Below, in pieces: positions 1 to 9,800 of a DNA stretch of 64,000 nucleotides. The stretch is from the NCBI RefSeq assembly GCF_001571265.1, contig NZ_BCTL01000001.1, positions 1 to 64,000 of the forward strand, read 5' to 3'. Source of the DNA: Cedecea neteri NBRC 105707 = ATCC 33855 (GTDB lineage: Bacteria > Pseudomonadota > Gammaproteobacteria > Enterobacterales > Enterobacteriaceae). The translations under genes were made by a program, and so were the position numbers. Each line of letters opens with the position of its first letter. The first letter of the stretch is position 1. The notes below the pieces were generated by a model. That model did no database searches, was not told the DNA's origin, and saw only the letters and a list, made by a program, of their open reading frames with translations.

Positions 1-85
1 AGCGACGGTGGCTCCCCTGAGACGTTCACCTGTGCGGTGACTGCATATAAAACAGGACTGGAAGTGAACGGAATCTTTATCCAGC

Positions 86-119
86 GCCACATAATCGTGG
101 GAATTAACGATTATGTGGC
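86..119. repeat. Perfect 13-bp inverted repeat after amyA
   Basis: Arms GCCACATAATCGT and ACGATTATGTGGC are perfectly complementary around an 8-nt loop. The element starts 21 nt beyond the amyA stop. Neither strand has a T-run after the stem, so it is not a textbook intrinsic terminator. It may be a 3'-end stabilising hairpin or Rho-assisted terminator for amyA, or an operator for a gene outside the window. Nothing else is recognisable in bases 1-140. Confidence 0.6.
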
Positions 120-140
120 AGTGCGCCAGGTGAAGCTAAA

Positions 141-1628
141 TCACAACACATCCTCCAGCACCCAAACGCTGACGCTGCCGCCGTTACAGGTAAAGGTTGC
201 GCTCCCGTCAGCATCCGTGTGTACCGTCTCCTCGCGATTGCCGAGATAATCACGCCAGCTCTTCTCAGCGAAATTTTCACCTAAGGTGACGTGCTTTTCG
301 CCGTCATCACCGTTGGACATGATAACCACGCAGCCCGGGGCTTCTGCCGTGCCGCTGCGGCTAAAGCCAATGCAGTTAGGGTGATCGAACCACAAAGTCT
401 GCACGCCGTGGGCAAAACGCTCCCGGGCGTGGATCAGATCGTCCAACTGCTCAATGACCGGCATATCAATATGGTAGTTTTGCCCGTCGCCGCCTTCATC
501 GTCGTAGCTCGCGCCGAAAAGATCCGGGTAAAACACCGACGGCACGCCGTTTTCACTCAGTAGAATTAGCGCATAGGCCAGCGGTTTAAACCAGGCCTCC
601 ACGGGGGCTTCAAGCGCCTGTAGCGGCTGGGTGTCGTGGTTAGCCACCAGCGTGACGGCGTGGAACGGGTCGGCCTCAACCAGCGTGCCGGTGAAAATCT
701 GGCTCATGTCATAGTCACGCCCAAGCCGCGACGCCTCATGGAATTTCATCTGCAAAGGGGCATCAAACAGCATTGTTTTGCCTTCTACCTGGGCAATATA
801 TTCCTGCAGTTTGTCCACTTCATGGGACCAGTATTCCGCCACGATAAACAGCGGCGTTTCCGCCACTTCCTGTACGTGCTCAATCCATGCTTTATAAAAC
901 CAGGCCGGGATATGTTTGACGGCATCGAGCCGGAAGCCGTTACACTGCGTCTCGGCCATCACCCAGCGCGCCCAGTATTTCAGCTCCTCGGTCACCGCAT
1001 GGTTGCGGAAGTCGATATTGGCCCCCATCAGATAATCGAAATTCCCCAGCTCGTCGTCTACCTGGTCGTTCCAGCCTTCGCCGGTGTAGTCATTGACGAT
1101 TTTGAAAATGCCGTCTTCATCCGGGTTTTCAATATGATCCACGCCGCTAAAGCATTTGTAGTCCCAGATGAAGGCTGAGTATTGCCCGGCGCGGGCGGGG
1201 AAGGTGTAGCGCGTCCAGGCCTCGCAGTCGATGACCTCAGGGGAGATATCGTTGCGGTTATCGGCGTTCACCCGGTTGACGCGGATGTGTTCTTTTTCGT
1301 CGGCGCCCATTTTATGGTTGACGACAACGTCCAGCAGCACCGAAACGCCGTTATCCCTCAGGGATTGTATCGCCGCCAGCAGCTGTGTTTTATCTCCGTA
1401 CTTGGTGGCAACGCTGCCTTTCTGGTCAAACTCTCCGAGGTCGAAGAGATCGTAACTGTCGTAGCCCACCGAATAACCGCCCGCGCTGCCTTTATAAGCA
1501 GGGGGAAGCCAAACCATGTTGATGCCGATGTCGCTGAGGCTGGCCGCCCGGTCCGCAACTTCTGACCAAAGTGTGCCGTTGCCGGGGGTGTACCAGTGGA
1601 AAAACTGTAACAGGGTGGGGTTCGTCAT
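141..1628 (-). CDS. amyA: Cytoplasmic alpha-amylase
   Basis: Hydrolyses alpha-1,4-glucosidic bonds of maltodextrins and starch in the cytoplasm (GH13). The 495 aa equal the E. coli AmyA length, and there is no signal peptide. The four GH13 signature regions are visible: DVVVNH (100-105), GFRLDAVKH with nucleophile D235, VAEYW with acid/base E265, and NHDTQ with D332. It lies downstream of fliT on the same strand, as in E. coli. The ATG is preceded by a GGAG ten bases upstream, and that GGAG sits inside a hairpin arm (see 1639-1668). The gene is not flagellar; its place beside fliT is a conserved enterobacterial arrangement. Confidence 0.96.
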   Translation of the reverse strand: MTNPTLLQFFHWYTPGNGTLWSEVADRAASLSDIGINMVWLPPAYKGSAGGYSVGYDSYDLFDLGEFDQKGSVATKYGDKTQLLAAIQSLRDNGVSVLLDVVVNHKMGADEKEHIRVNRVNADNRNDISPEVIDCEAWTRYTFPARAGQYSAFIWDYKCFSGVDHIENPDEDGIFKIVNDYTGEGWNDQVDDELGNFDYLMGANIDFRNHAVTEELKYWARWVMAETQCNGFRLDAVKHIPAWFYKAWIEHVQEVAETPLFIVAEYWSHEVDKLQEYIAQVEGKTMLFDAPLQMKFHEASRLGRDYDMSQIFTGTLVEADPFHAVTLVANHDTQPLQALEAPVEAWFKPLAYALILLSENGVPSVFYPDLFGASYDDEGGDGQNYHIDMPVIEQLDDLIHARERFAHGVQTLWFDHPNCIGFSRSGTAEAPGCVVIMSNGDDGEKHVTLGENFAEKSWRDYLGNREETVHTDADGSATFTCNGGSVSVWVLEDVL

Positions 1629-1638
1629 CTTGTCCGCG

Positions 1639-1668
1639 CTCCAGAAGTCATTTAGCTGACCTCTGGAG
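1639..1668 (-). promoter_or_regulatory. Hairpin in the fliT-amyA gap covering the amyA ribosome site
   Basis: On the minus strand, CTCCAGA pairs with TCTGGAG and GTCA with TGAC across a six-base loop, with one mismatch between the two blocks. The 3' arm contains GGAG, which is the best Shine-Dalgarno for amyA (10 nt before the ATG). The element could be an imperfect fliT terminator without a U-run or a translation-damping structure. Its role is inferred. Confidence 0.45.
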
Positions 1669-1697
1669 TATGGAATAAGATGCGAAATACGGCAGGT

Positions 1698-2060
1698 TTA
1701 CTGGTTCAAATCGCTCGGCGTTAACACGTTGCCGGAGAGGAAACCATAGGTGTTGTTCAGCGATTTTTGACGGCCGCTTTGGTCAATCAGATCGCGCAGT
1801 TCACTCAGGCGGCTGTTAAGCAGCCCTTTGATCTGATTTTCATTGGCGAGAATCATATCGAGCAGTGCCTTGGCTTCTTCCTGACTTCTGTGGCTTGACT
1901 GCGCAATCGGGTTATTGGCAATCGCCTCTACCAGTTGAACGTATTTCACTTCTTGTTCTATCAGCTCATCCCATTGCCCGGAATGGGCAAGGTCAAGCAT
2001 AGTTTGGCTGAGCGCATGCAGGGCATACCACTCATTGAGGGATGAGATGAAATCATTCAT
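1698..2060 (-). CDS. fliT: Flagellar export chaperone and FlhD4C2 inhibitor FliT
   Basis: FliT is a small helical type III export chaperone that binds the FliD cap protein. When free, it binds FlhC and represses class II flagellar genes (known for the family). The start chosen is the ATG that overlaps the fliS stop (ATGA), giving 120 aa against 121 in E. coli. The upstream in-frame ATG at 2108 lies deep inside fliS and would add 16 unsupported residues. The core QWDELI...E and the C-terminal helix resemble E. coli FliT, but FliT is a fast-evolving family. It is translationally coupled to fliS in fliDST. Confidence 0.93.
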   Translation of the reverse strand: MNDFISSLNEWYALHALSQTMLDLAHSGQWDELIEQEVKYVQLVEAIANNPIAQSSHRSQEEAKALLDMILANENQIKGLLNSRLSELRDLIDQSGRQKSLNNTYGFLSGNVLTPSDLNQ

Positions 2061-2470
2061 CAGATAGCATCCTGAAGTGTTGAGGGAGAGGGACCGATTT
2101 GTTTCCATGCATCTGCAATATTGGTAAGCAAACGCTCTACTTCGCTAATCGCTTCTGCATCGTTGCGCAAATTAGCGTACAGGAGGCGTCGCACCATATA
2201 GTCATAAAGATTCGCAAGGTTACCTGGCAGTTCCCCTCCGATATCCATATTCAGTCCTGCTTTTAGTCCATTATCAATAATATTAATGGCTTTGGAGAGC
2301 GCCTCTCCTTTTTGTGGCATTTGCCCCTGTTCAAGGAACAGACGTGCCCGAACCAGGGCACTGAGTGCCCCATCGAACAACATCACCACGAGCTGGTGTG
2401 GACTGGCACTCATGACGGCGCTTTCCAGACCGACCTGTTGATAGGCTTGTACACCAGAACTCTTGTACAT
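2060..2470 (-). CDS. fliS: Flagellin export chaperone FliS
   Basis: Binds the disordered C-terminus of flagellin in the cytoplasm, preventing premature polymerisation and delivering it to FlhA. Its 136 aa equal the E. coli length. It has the typical MYxxxGVxAYQQVGLES start and the helical core ASPHQLVVMLFDGAL (22-36). It is the middle gene of fliDST, 9 nt after fliD and with a 1-base overlap with fliT. An AGGATT Shine-Dalgarno lies just before the ATG. Confidence 0.97.
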   Translation of the reverse strand: MYKSSGVQAYQQVGLESAVMSASPHQLVVMLFDGALSALVRARLFLEQGQMPQKGEALSKAINIIDNGLKAGLNMDIGGELPGNLANLYDYMVRRLLYANLRNDAEAISEVERLLTNIADAWKQIGPSPSTLQDAI

Positions 2471-2479
2471 ATGAAATCC

Positions 2480-3901
2480 TTAGCTTTTGTTGAACTGCTG
2501 CGCCAGATAGTTCCCCATGTTGGTCATCGAGCTTACAAGGCTTGCCAGTGAGGTAAACTGCGTCTTGTAGCGCGCCATCGTGGCGTCAATGCTGTCGCTC
2601 ATCGCCTGTTTGCGATCGCCAATCGTTTTCAGCGTACTGTTGATGCCGTCTTGCGCATTTTTAATCACGCCAGAGTTGATTGAGCTGGTGCTTAACATGT
2701 TGTTCAGCTTCGTATCCAGCTGGGTCGCGAAACCGGTCGTTTTACCGTCGCCGGCAAAGTAGTTGATCACGCCCTGCGGGTTGTTAGTCAGCGCCTGAGT
2801 CAGCTTGGTATCGTCGACTTTTAACTGGCTTGAGCCGTCCGGCGCCAGCACAGGATCCTGGGTAATACCCAACTGAGCCATGATCGCGTAGCTGCCGCTT
2901 TGAACGTTGGTCAGCATGCTGCGCACGTCTGCCTGAATACTGCGAACGGTGCTATCGCCTACCAGCGCGCCGTTGCTGCTGTCCTGGGCCGTGCCCGGGT
3001 CAACTTTTACGTACTTAGTGACGGTAGCAATGGTTGACTGCAGCGAGTTGTAGGCCTTCACCCAGTCGGTAATTACTTTTTTGCTGGCGTCAGTAGAGCG
3101 CGATACGGTCAGCGTTTCGTCGGCGGTGCTTTTCGCCTTCAGGTTAAAAGTCACCCCTGGGACGGCGTCAGAAATTGAGTTGATTTGACGCTCAATATCA
3201 ACCCCGTTTACCGTCATCTGTGCATTCTGTGACTGCGTTTGTACCGTTAGCGCGCCGGTTTTGCTGGTTGAGTCATAGCCAATCAGCGCCTGCAGCTTGT
3301 CATCACCGGTCACGGCAATAGTCATATCAGACTGCGTACCGGTGGTTTTCGAAGACAACATCAGGCGATAATCGCCGTCGCTGGCTTTCACCACGGAGGC
3401 AGAAACGTTGCCGTTGGCGCCGTTAATGGCCTTAGCGATACCGTTTAAAGAGGTATCTGAATCAGACAGCGTCACCGTCAGCGGGGTTTTTGTGCCCGGC
3501 TGAGTGATCGTCACGGTACGCGTGCCGCCAGTCGTATTGCCTTGCTGAGCCGTGTTGCTGGCAATGCTGCCAGTCGTCAACATTTGGGCTTTAGCAACCT
3601 GTTTTACGTTAACTGTGTAATCGCCAAGCAGCGCGTCACTGGTTGTTGTGGCGCTGAACGCTGTGTTCGTGGTGCTCACAGAAGTAGAAAGCAGAGCACC
3701 TGATTTCGTCAGCGCTGCGGTAGCGGTTTCAAGACTGGACAACGCATTCTTCAACTGGCCAAAGGCACTAAACTGAGCTTGATAAGTTTTGGTCTGCGTA
3801 TCAAAAATTGTTAATTTTGTCTGTTCTGCCGCGTAAAGCTTATCGTAAGTGTCCTGGAGATTCAGGGAAGTGCCTGCTCCAAGGCTAGAGATCGATGCCA
3901 T
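2480..3901 (-). CDS. fliD: Flagellar filament cap protein FliD (HAP2)
   Basis: Forms the pentameric cap at the filament tip that guides flagellin insertion; secreted by the flagellar type III system. The 473 aa compare with 468 in E. coli. The N-terminus MASISSLGxGTSLNLQDTYDKLYAAE fits FliD_N and the coiled-coil C-terminus (about 400-473) fits FliD_C, with a variable middle. No cysteine was noticed, as is common in flagellar axial proteins. It is first in fliDST and preceded by AAGGAAG. A sigma28 promoter lies about 40-60 nt upstream, divergent from fliC. Confidence 0.97.
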   Translation of the reverse strand: MASISSLGAGTSLNLQDTYDKLYAAEQTKLTIFDTQTKTYQAQFSAFGQLKNALSSLETATAALTKSGALLSTSVSTTNTAFSATTTSDALLGDYTVNVKQVAKAQMLTTGSIASNTAQQGNTTGGTRTVTITQPGTKTPLTVTLSDSDTSLNGIAKAINGANGNVSASVVKASDGDYRLMLSSKTTGTQSDMTIAVTGDDKLQALIGYDSTSKTGALTVQTQSQNAQMTVNGVDIERQINSISDAVPGVTFNLKAKSTADETLTVSRSTDASKKVITDWVKAYNSLQSTIATVTKYVKVDPGTAQDSSNGALVGDSTVRSIQADVRSMLTNVQSGSYAIMAQLGITQDPVLAPDGSSQLKVDDTKLTQALTNNPQGVINYFAGDGKTTGFATQLDTKLNNMLSTSSINSGVIKNAQDGINSTLKTIGDRKQAMSDSIDATMARYKTQFTSLASLVSSMTNMGNYLAQQFNKS

Positions 3902-3937
3902 TGATGTCTTCCTTTAAGTCGCTGGTGGTTTCACTAC

Positions 3938-3964
3938 TTATCGGCGGACTTCTCAAAAAGTTTA
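3938..3964 (-). promoter_or_regulatory. sigma28 (FliA) promoter of fliDST
   Basis: On the minus strand, the -35 is TAAACTTT (3957-3964), the spacer is exactly 11 nt, and the -10 is GCCGATAA (3938-3945). The -10 matches the enterobacterial FliA consensus perfectly and the -35 differs at one base. It lies 37 nt before the fliD ATG. Confidence 0.88.
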
Positions 3965-4215
3965 CTCTTGAGTGAAAAAAATAATCAGCCGAATAGCCGG
4001 GTGGGAATCCGCCTTATAACTCGATTGTGGGATAGAGGTTCTTCATTAATAGAGTAGCGGGTTTACGTTAAGTCACCTGGCAGGGAATTATTTCGCCGGG
4101 CGTACTTCGATATACGTTATTGCGGTTAAATCTTCACGTAAGTGAAACTAAAAAGAATATATCGACTTTAATTTTCTTATTATTCAATGCGTTGAAATTT
4201 TTTTATGATTAATTC

Positions 4216-4242
4216 TAAAGTTGGCACAGAGGACGTCGATAA
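4216..4242 (+). promoter_or_regulatory. sigma28 (FliA) promoter of fliC
   Basis: The -35 is TAAAGTTG (4216-4223), the spacer 11 nt, and the -10 GTCGATAA (4235-4242). Each box is one base off the FliA consensus. The implied leader is about 65 nt, similar to fliC in E. coli. Confidence 0.9.
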
Positions 4243-4315
4243 CCTTGTTGACGGTGAGAGACGCCGTGAGTGTTAGGCACCGAACCTAAACCCAATTTTT
4301 TAAGGAATTAATACT

Positions 4316-5149
4316 ATGTCCGTAATCAATACTAACCTGCTGTCCCTGACTACTCAGAACAACCTGAACAAATCTCAGTCTTCTCTGGGTACTGCTATCG
4401 AGCGTCTGTCTTCCGGCCTGCGTATCAACAGCGCTAAAGACGATGCTGCTGGTCAGGCGATTGCTAACCGTATGACTTCTCAGATCAAAGGGATGACTCA
4501 GGCTGGCCGTAACGCCAACGACGGTATCTCTCTGGTTCAGACCGCTGAAGGCAACCTGAACGAAATCAACACCAACTTACAGCGTATCCGTGAGCTGGCT
4601 ACTCAGGCTGCAAACGACACCAACGGCACCAGCGACCTGACTTCCATCAACACTGAAATCACTCAGCGTCTGTCTGAAATCGACCGTATCGCTGGTGGTG
4701 CAAACTTCAACGGCAAAAACCTGCTGGATGGTACTACTACCTCTCTGAAAATTCAGGTTGGTGCAGGGACTTCTGCTAACGACGTTATCACCATCGACAG
4801 CACCGCGCTGATTAACGCTAAATCTGCGACCCTGAGCACCGGTCTGGCTGGCAACATCACCGATAACTCCTCAGCACAGGCTGTTATCAACGCGGCTGCA
4901 GCTGCAATCGACAAAGTGGATACTGCTCGTTCTAACATGGGTGCGATTCAGAACCGTTTCGAATCTACCATCAACAACCTGAACAACTCTATCAACAACC
5001 TGTCTGCTGCTCAGTCTCGTATCCAGGATGCTGACTACGCTACCGAAGTTTCCAACATGAGCCGTGCGCAGATCCTGCAGCAGGCTGGTACTTCTGTACT
5101 GTCTCAGGCAAACCAGGTTCCACAGTCTATGCTGTCCCTGCTGCGTTAA
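4316..5149 (+). CDS. fliC: Flagellin, short form lacking D2/D3
   Basis: Structural subunit of the flagellar filament, exported by the flagellar type III system. The conserved D0/D1 N-terminus (1-about 138, with RLSSGLRINSAKDDAAG at 30-46 and the TLR5-contact stretch QRIRELATQ at 89-97) joins the conserved C-terminus (about 195-277, ending MLSLLR) through a linker of only about 55 residues. E. coli and Salmonella flagellins are near 500 aa. The linker (140-186) holds about 16 Ser/Thr, possible sugar acceptors. The protein starts MSVINTN rather than the usual MAQVINTN. Codon choice is strongly biased to CTG/GGT/AAC/ATC, as in highly expressed genes. A sigma28 promoter and strong terminator flank it. 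Confidence 0.97.
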   Translation: MSVINTNLLSLTTQNNLNKSQSSLGTAIERLSSGLRINSAKDDAAGQAIANRMTSQIKGMTQAGRNANDGISLVQTAEGNLNEINTNLQRIRELATQAANDTNGTSDLTSINTEITQRLSEIDRIAGGANFNGKNLLDGTTTSLKIQVGAGTSANDVITIDSTALINAKSATLSTGLAGNITDNSSAQAVINAAAAAIDKVDTARSNMGAIQNRFESTINNLNNSINNLSAAQSRIQDADYATEVSNMSRAQILQQAGTSVLSQANQVPQSMLSLLR

Positions 5150-5165
5150 TTTCGCAGAAAAGTAC

Positions 5166-5198
5166 AAAAAAGGTTGCTGGAAACAGCAGCCTTTTTTT
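5166..5198 (+). terminator. fliC intrinsic terminator
   Basis: An A-run precedes stem GGTTGCTG / CAGCAGCC (one G-T pair), a GAAA loop and a seven-T run, starting 17 nt after the fliC stop. It separates fliC from the following modification genes. Confidence 0.9.
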
Positions 5199-5350
5199 GT
5201 TTTTGGCCCAGCCAAAAGCGGCGGCAAGGCGCTTCTCAATATGGCGGAAAGGCCCCTAATTTAGGTTTTGTTCACGTCATTATGCTGACGGGGCGAATGT
5301 TAGCATTTCACTCATCCTCATGATGAGGAAAAAACAGGGCAACACTATCA

Positions 5351-6763
5351 ATGAATACCTTCGAGCGTACCCGGTTAATGCCACAGCTTTATCGTGATGT
5401 TTACACGAGTACCCTATATTTGCCGGAAGCTGATGCTTTACCCGCCCATCTGGTAGCGGAAGTGCTTAATTTTCACAGCACGGATATCGTCGCGCTTGAA
5501 GAAAAAATAAATGCGGCACAAACGGATTATCCCCCGGAGCAGGAAAGGGCGCTGAAGCTGCTGATGCGTGCCATTATTCTTGCCAACGGCGCGTTGAACA
5601 ATCCGGCCCCCTTCGAGGCTGAAAAAGCGCAGACCGTCACTCAGTTAGTGGTTGAGGCGCTGCAGCTGAGCCAAAACAAAAACTTCCTGATTGCCGCCGT
5701 CCAGATCCTGTTCCGTATTAATGAAGTTAATTCTGCCGTTTTCCTGATATCCAATAATCTCTCTGAGTTGGAAAACGCTCAGGTCGCGCTGAAAATTTTA
5801 CTGCTTATCTGCCTGATGGAAGAGGATTACAACCAGGCTTACGTGGTGATTCAGCAGCTTACCTCCAACTCAGATTTGATCGGCGAAGATCCGCTGACGC
5901 TGGTGATGGTGATCTGCGCCATTTATAAGCTGGGCGGCATGCCCGATTCCTTTATTGATTTTCGCCCGCTGACCAATACGGCATTTCAGGCCGATGCGTC
6001 GCGCTACCGCTGGCTGATTCATCCAACCCAAAACGATAAAACCACGGCGGTGATCGGCTGCGATAAGGCTTATTTCTACGAGCATGGCGTGCCGCTGCTG
6101 CTGTCAATTTACGACACCAACCGCGACAGCCTGAACGTGCATTTCCATATCTATAACAGCGACAGCCAGCTGGAAGCCGACGTGGTGAGTCTGCGTAACG
6201 CCTTCCCTGAGTTGGCTATCTCTCACAGCAGCGAAGTTTTCACCACGGATAAAAGCCACAAGGTGCATTACGCCAGCCGCCGGCTCGCGTTTATGCCTCA
6301 CGCGCTGGAAAAATTCCACGGCCCGCTATTGATGCTGGATGCGGACAGCCTGGTGATTGGCTCGTTGCCCCTGTTGTTGGCCTCGCTGAACCATAAAGAA
6401 CTGGCGATTGCCTGGCGCGATGGTGCCCCGTTCTGGGAAGAGTTTAAGGCCAGTTTCATTTACACCGAGGGGGGGGAGCTGGCGAAGAAATACTTTGCGC
6501 GGGTGGCGAGCTTTATCGACGGCAACCTGGCAAGCGGCAACGCCGAACTGTTTCTGGGGCAGATTGCCCTGGCCTGTTCCCTGAATGAACTTAGCGCGGT
6601 AGAGCAGATGGCCGTTGGCCGGGAGCCGCTGGCGCGAGTGTCCGATGCCGGTTATTCAGAAAATGCCTTTAGCTGGGCCTTTATTCAGGATTCCGTTCAC
6701 CGTGACAAATGGCAGCAGCATAAAACCGCGCTGCGCGAGAAGTATCGCGCGCTGGTTGAGTGA
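5351..6763 (+). CDS. Probable GT-A-type glycosyltransferase, helical N-domain (flagellin modification)
   Basis: No gene name recognised. Residues about 1-215 look all-helical and leucine-rich, TPR-like without a clean repeat. Residues about 228-460 look like a GT-A nucleotide-sugar transferase: a beta strand with IGCDKAYFYEHGVPLLLSIY (235-254), HFHIYN (264-269), and LMLDADSLV with a metal-binding DxD at D330-D332. No signal peptide or membrane segment, so it should act in the cytoplasm. The AGGG before the ATG is a weak Shine-Dalgarno. It is first of three same-strand genes directly after fliC and before fliA, a known place for flagellin glycosylation islands. Flagellin as acceptor is inferred from position. 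Confidence 0.7.
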   Translation: MNTFERTRLMPQLYRDVYTSTLYLPEADALPAHLVAEVLNFHSTDIVALEEKINAAQTDYPPEQERALKLLMRAIILANGALNNPAPFEAEKAQTVTQLVVEALQLSQNKNFLIAAVQILFRINEVNSAVFLISNNLSELENAQVALKILLLICLMEEDYNQAYVVIQQLTSNSDLIGEDPLTLVMVICAIYKLGGMPDSFIDFRPLTNTAFQADASRYRWLIHPTQNDKTTAVIGCDKAYFYEHGVPLLLSIYDTNRDSLNVHFHIYNSDSQLEADVVSLRNAFPELAISHSSEVFTTDKSHKVHYASRRLAFMPHALEKFHGPLLMLDADSLVIGSLPLLLASLNHKELAIAWRDGAPFWEEFKASFIYTEGGELAKKYFARVASFIDGNLASGNAELFLGQIALACSLNELSAVEQMAVGREPLARVSDAGYSENAFSWAFIQDSVHRDKWQQHKTALREKYRALVE

Positions 6764-6800
6764 AAAGACATAACCAACTGAAAATAATGGATAGCATAAA

Positions 6801-9800
6801 GTGAGTCAGCCTTACCCGGATCATCGAATCTCTCCCGTGGCAATGCAGAGCGCCGCGCAGCTTAACCATCTGAATACGGTGGCGCCTCCGCACGCCCGTA
6901 TTCTCGATATCGGCTGCGGAGAAGCGAAGGGGATCGTGGCCCACGCGCTGGCCTGGCCTGAAAGCGTGGCCATCGGGATTGATATTGATGAGACGGGTAT
7001 TGCCGCTGGTCAGCGCTATGTTCAGGCACTGGGGCTCGCTAACGTTGAGCTTTTTTGCGCCGGGCTGGGGGACATCCTTGCCATTGAAGGCGGGGCGTTT
7101 GATTACATCACTATCGGCGGCGTATTTTCTCTGCTTGCCGGGGAGGAACGCGCCGCGCTGCTGCAATGGTGCCGCCAGAATTTGTCAGCCTCAGGGGTGA
7201 TTGCTCTGCAATGGCAGACTTTACCCGGCGAACATCATGCCGTGGAACTGCGGCAGATCCTGCAATCCCTTGTCGTGCAGTCCGGTGCGCAGGGTGTGGA
7301 CGCGCAGGTTGCGGCTGCCCGGGCGAAACTGGCGCTCTTGCTTGCCGAGTTGCCGGCCGGTGAGCTGAAAGCAAAAGTTGAAGAGGCTCTGCGGGAGAGC
7401 GATCTTATCCTGACGCTTCGTTATCTTGGGCAGGCGGGCGAGCCGCTGGACTTTAGCCATTTCTGTGCGCTGGTCAGCGAAAATGGGCTGCACTATGTCG
7501 GGGACGTGATCCCGCAGTATGAACTGCCCCAGCATTACGGCGATGAGATTGAGGCTGCCTGTCGTGAGAGTGTGGATCAATCCAGGACGGTTAACCAACA
7601 GCACCTGGATAACCTCCTTGGCCGATCCCAACGTTTTAGCCTGCTAAGCGCCGTGCAGGGGGAACATACCCCTCCGCCTCAGCCTGACCTTAGCCTTTTG
7701 GGGCAATTCCACTGGGCGGGTAACTTCCGGCGCATGGTGAATGAAGAAGGGCTGGCCGTCACCGCCCACATTAATGGTCAGGGCGAGGTGGCTATTCATG
7801 CCGATCCCCTTACCCTGCGGGTGCTTGATCTGTTAGGTGCGGCCTGGCCGCTAAGCCTCAGCCTGGAACAGTTAGTGTTTAACGCCCGTACGCCAGGGCA
7901 GTCTGCCGATGTGCGCGAGCAGGTTCTGGCCGTGTTGACCACGCTTTATGTGAACCAGCTGCCGGGGCTTTACTGGACTACTTCCCCAGGGGCTTACAAT
8001 CAGGATGTTTCACCGTCTCTCAGGGCGACGGTTAATCCGCTGGCGCTGATTTTAGAGGAAAACAAAGCCGTCACCGTGTGTAATCACTGGGGGGAGTCTT
8101 GCGCGCTCACCGCCGAGGAGTGGCGCTACCTGGCCGGGGATATGCTCGGGACGGATGAAGCTTCCTGGGGCTGTTTTATCTCTCTGCGGCTGAAAGGCGC
8201 ATTGAGCGGTTCCCCGCAGGCGTGGAAAAAACATTATCAGCGCTTCCTGCTGGAGGGCAATGCCAACTACCTGGAGGATTTGCTCGACAGCCTGCTGTTG
8301 CTGAGCGTTTCCGTCGATCAGGGCGGGCTGTTGGCTGCCGGAACAGGGCATGAGCCGCAGAAGACGGTGAAGAGAGTCAACGACGCGCTCTATAACGATG
8401 TTAACCGGCTGATCGTCGCCAGAAAGCCGGAGCAGGCCAAAGCATTGGCCGGGCAGCTATTACTCGCTCATCCTGACGATGTTTCGGCGCTGCGCAGTTA
8501 TTCGCGCTGCTGTATTTTGACCGGCGATACCGAAGAGGCGCTGTCCACCCTGTGCCGCCTGATGGGGCACTATTTCTCCAGCCAGGAGATTTTTTACGAT
8601 CTGGCGATCGTCTTCCAGAAACTGAAAACGTTCGTTCCCGCCAGTAAAATTCTCCATGCGCTGCTGCGTTTATCCCCGAACAACGTTGAGTACTGGCATG
8701 TTCTGGCCGCTATTTATCACCACAGCGGTGAGATAGTCATGGCAGAAAAATGCTGCCGTGAATCGCTGCGCACCCGCAAACCCGATCCTAAGCATCTGGC
8801 GATGATGGGGGTGATTTTAAGTGACAACCAGCAGCTGGAAGAGGCGCGCTACTTCCTTGAGAAAGCGCAGCAGCTGGATAGCCAAAACCTCGACTATTTT
8901 ACCAGCCTGCTGTTTGTGATGACCCATGACTCTGCGGTAAGTGCCCCGGCGCTGTTCGAGAAGCACCGTGAATATGGCCGGATTGTGAGTCAATGGGCGG
9001 CCAAAACCGGGCTTCGGCTGAGCTTTAAGGGGGAGAAAAACCCTGAGAAGAAACTGCGCGTAGGTTTTGTTTCCGGGGATTTGCGCAACCACCCGGTGAG
9101 CCAGTTCCTGCTGCCGTTCTGGGATGGGCTGAACCGCGACCGCTTCGAGCTGGTGGGCTATAGCGCCTCGTTCGCTAAAGACGAAATGACCGAGTATCTA
9201 AAGGCCGGTGCGGTGTTATGGCGCGAAGTCTACGCGCTGGATGATGTGGAACTGGCCCGCCAGATTAACCAGGACCGCATCGACATCCTGTTTGATTTAT
9301 CTGGCCATACAACCTTTAACCGGCTGCCCGCTTTCGCCTTACGCCCGGCGCCGGTGCAAATTTCATGGATTGGCTATCCCGGCACGACGGGGCTGAGCAC
9401 CATGGACTACCGCGTGTTAATGCATACCCAGCGGGAACCCGCAGGGCTTGAGCAGCAGCTGACCGAAAACATTATGTTTATCGAAATGCGGAAGGTTTTT
9501 GAGCCTCACGCTGATAGCCCGCCGGTAAATACGTTGCCTGCGTTGCGTAACGGCTACATCACTTTTGGCAGCTTTAATCGCCCGAAAAAAATCAATGACG
9601 AGGTGCTGCGCGTCTGGGCTTCGATTCTGGTGCGCTACCCGGAGTCGAAATTAATTATTGGCTTCATGGTCGATGAAAAAATGATTGAGACACTCAGTGA
9701 GAAACTGGTGAGCTTCGGTGCGCAGGCTTCTCAGCTGAGTTTTAAGCGTCGGGCTGGGCTTATTGAGTACCTTTCCTACCACCACGAAATCGATATTTTG

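Larger units (their letters stand above)
3902..4315. other. fliD-fliC divergent intergenic region
   Basis: A 414-base AT-rich gap without a plausible gene. It holds the two sigma28 promoters listed separately and the fliC leader, which ends in an AAGGAATT Shine-Dalgarno. The middle (about 3980-4200) shows nothing I can name. Confidence 0.8.

Noticed and set aside
6681-7166. 161-codon minus-strand frame over the glycosyltransferase/GT41 junction
   Set aside because: Shadow of the two well-supported plus-strand genes; high-GC third positions create such frames.
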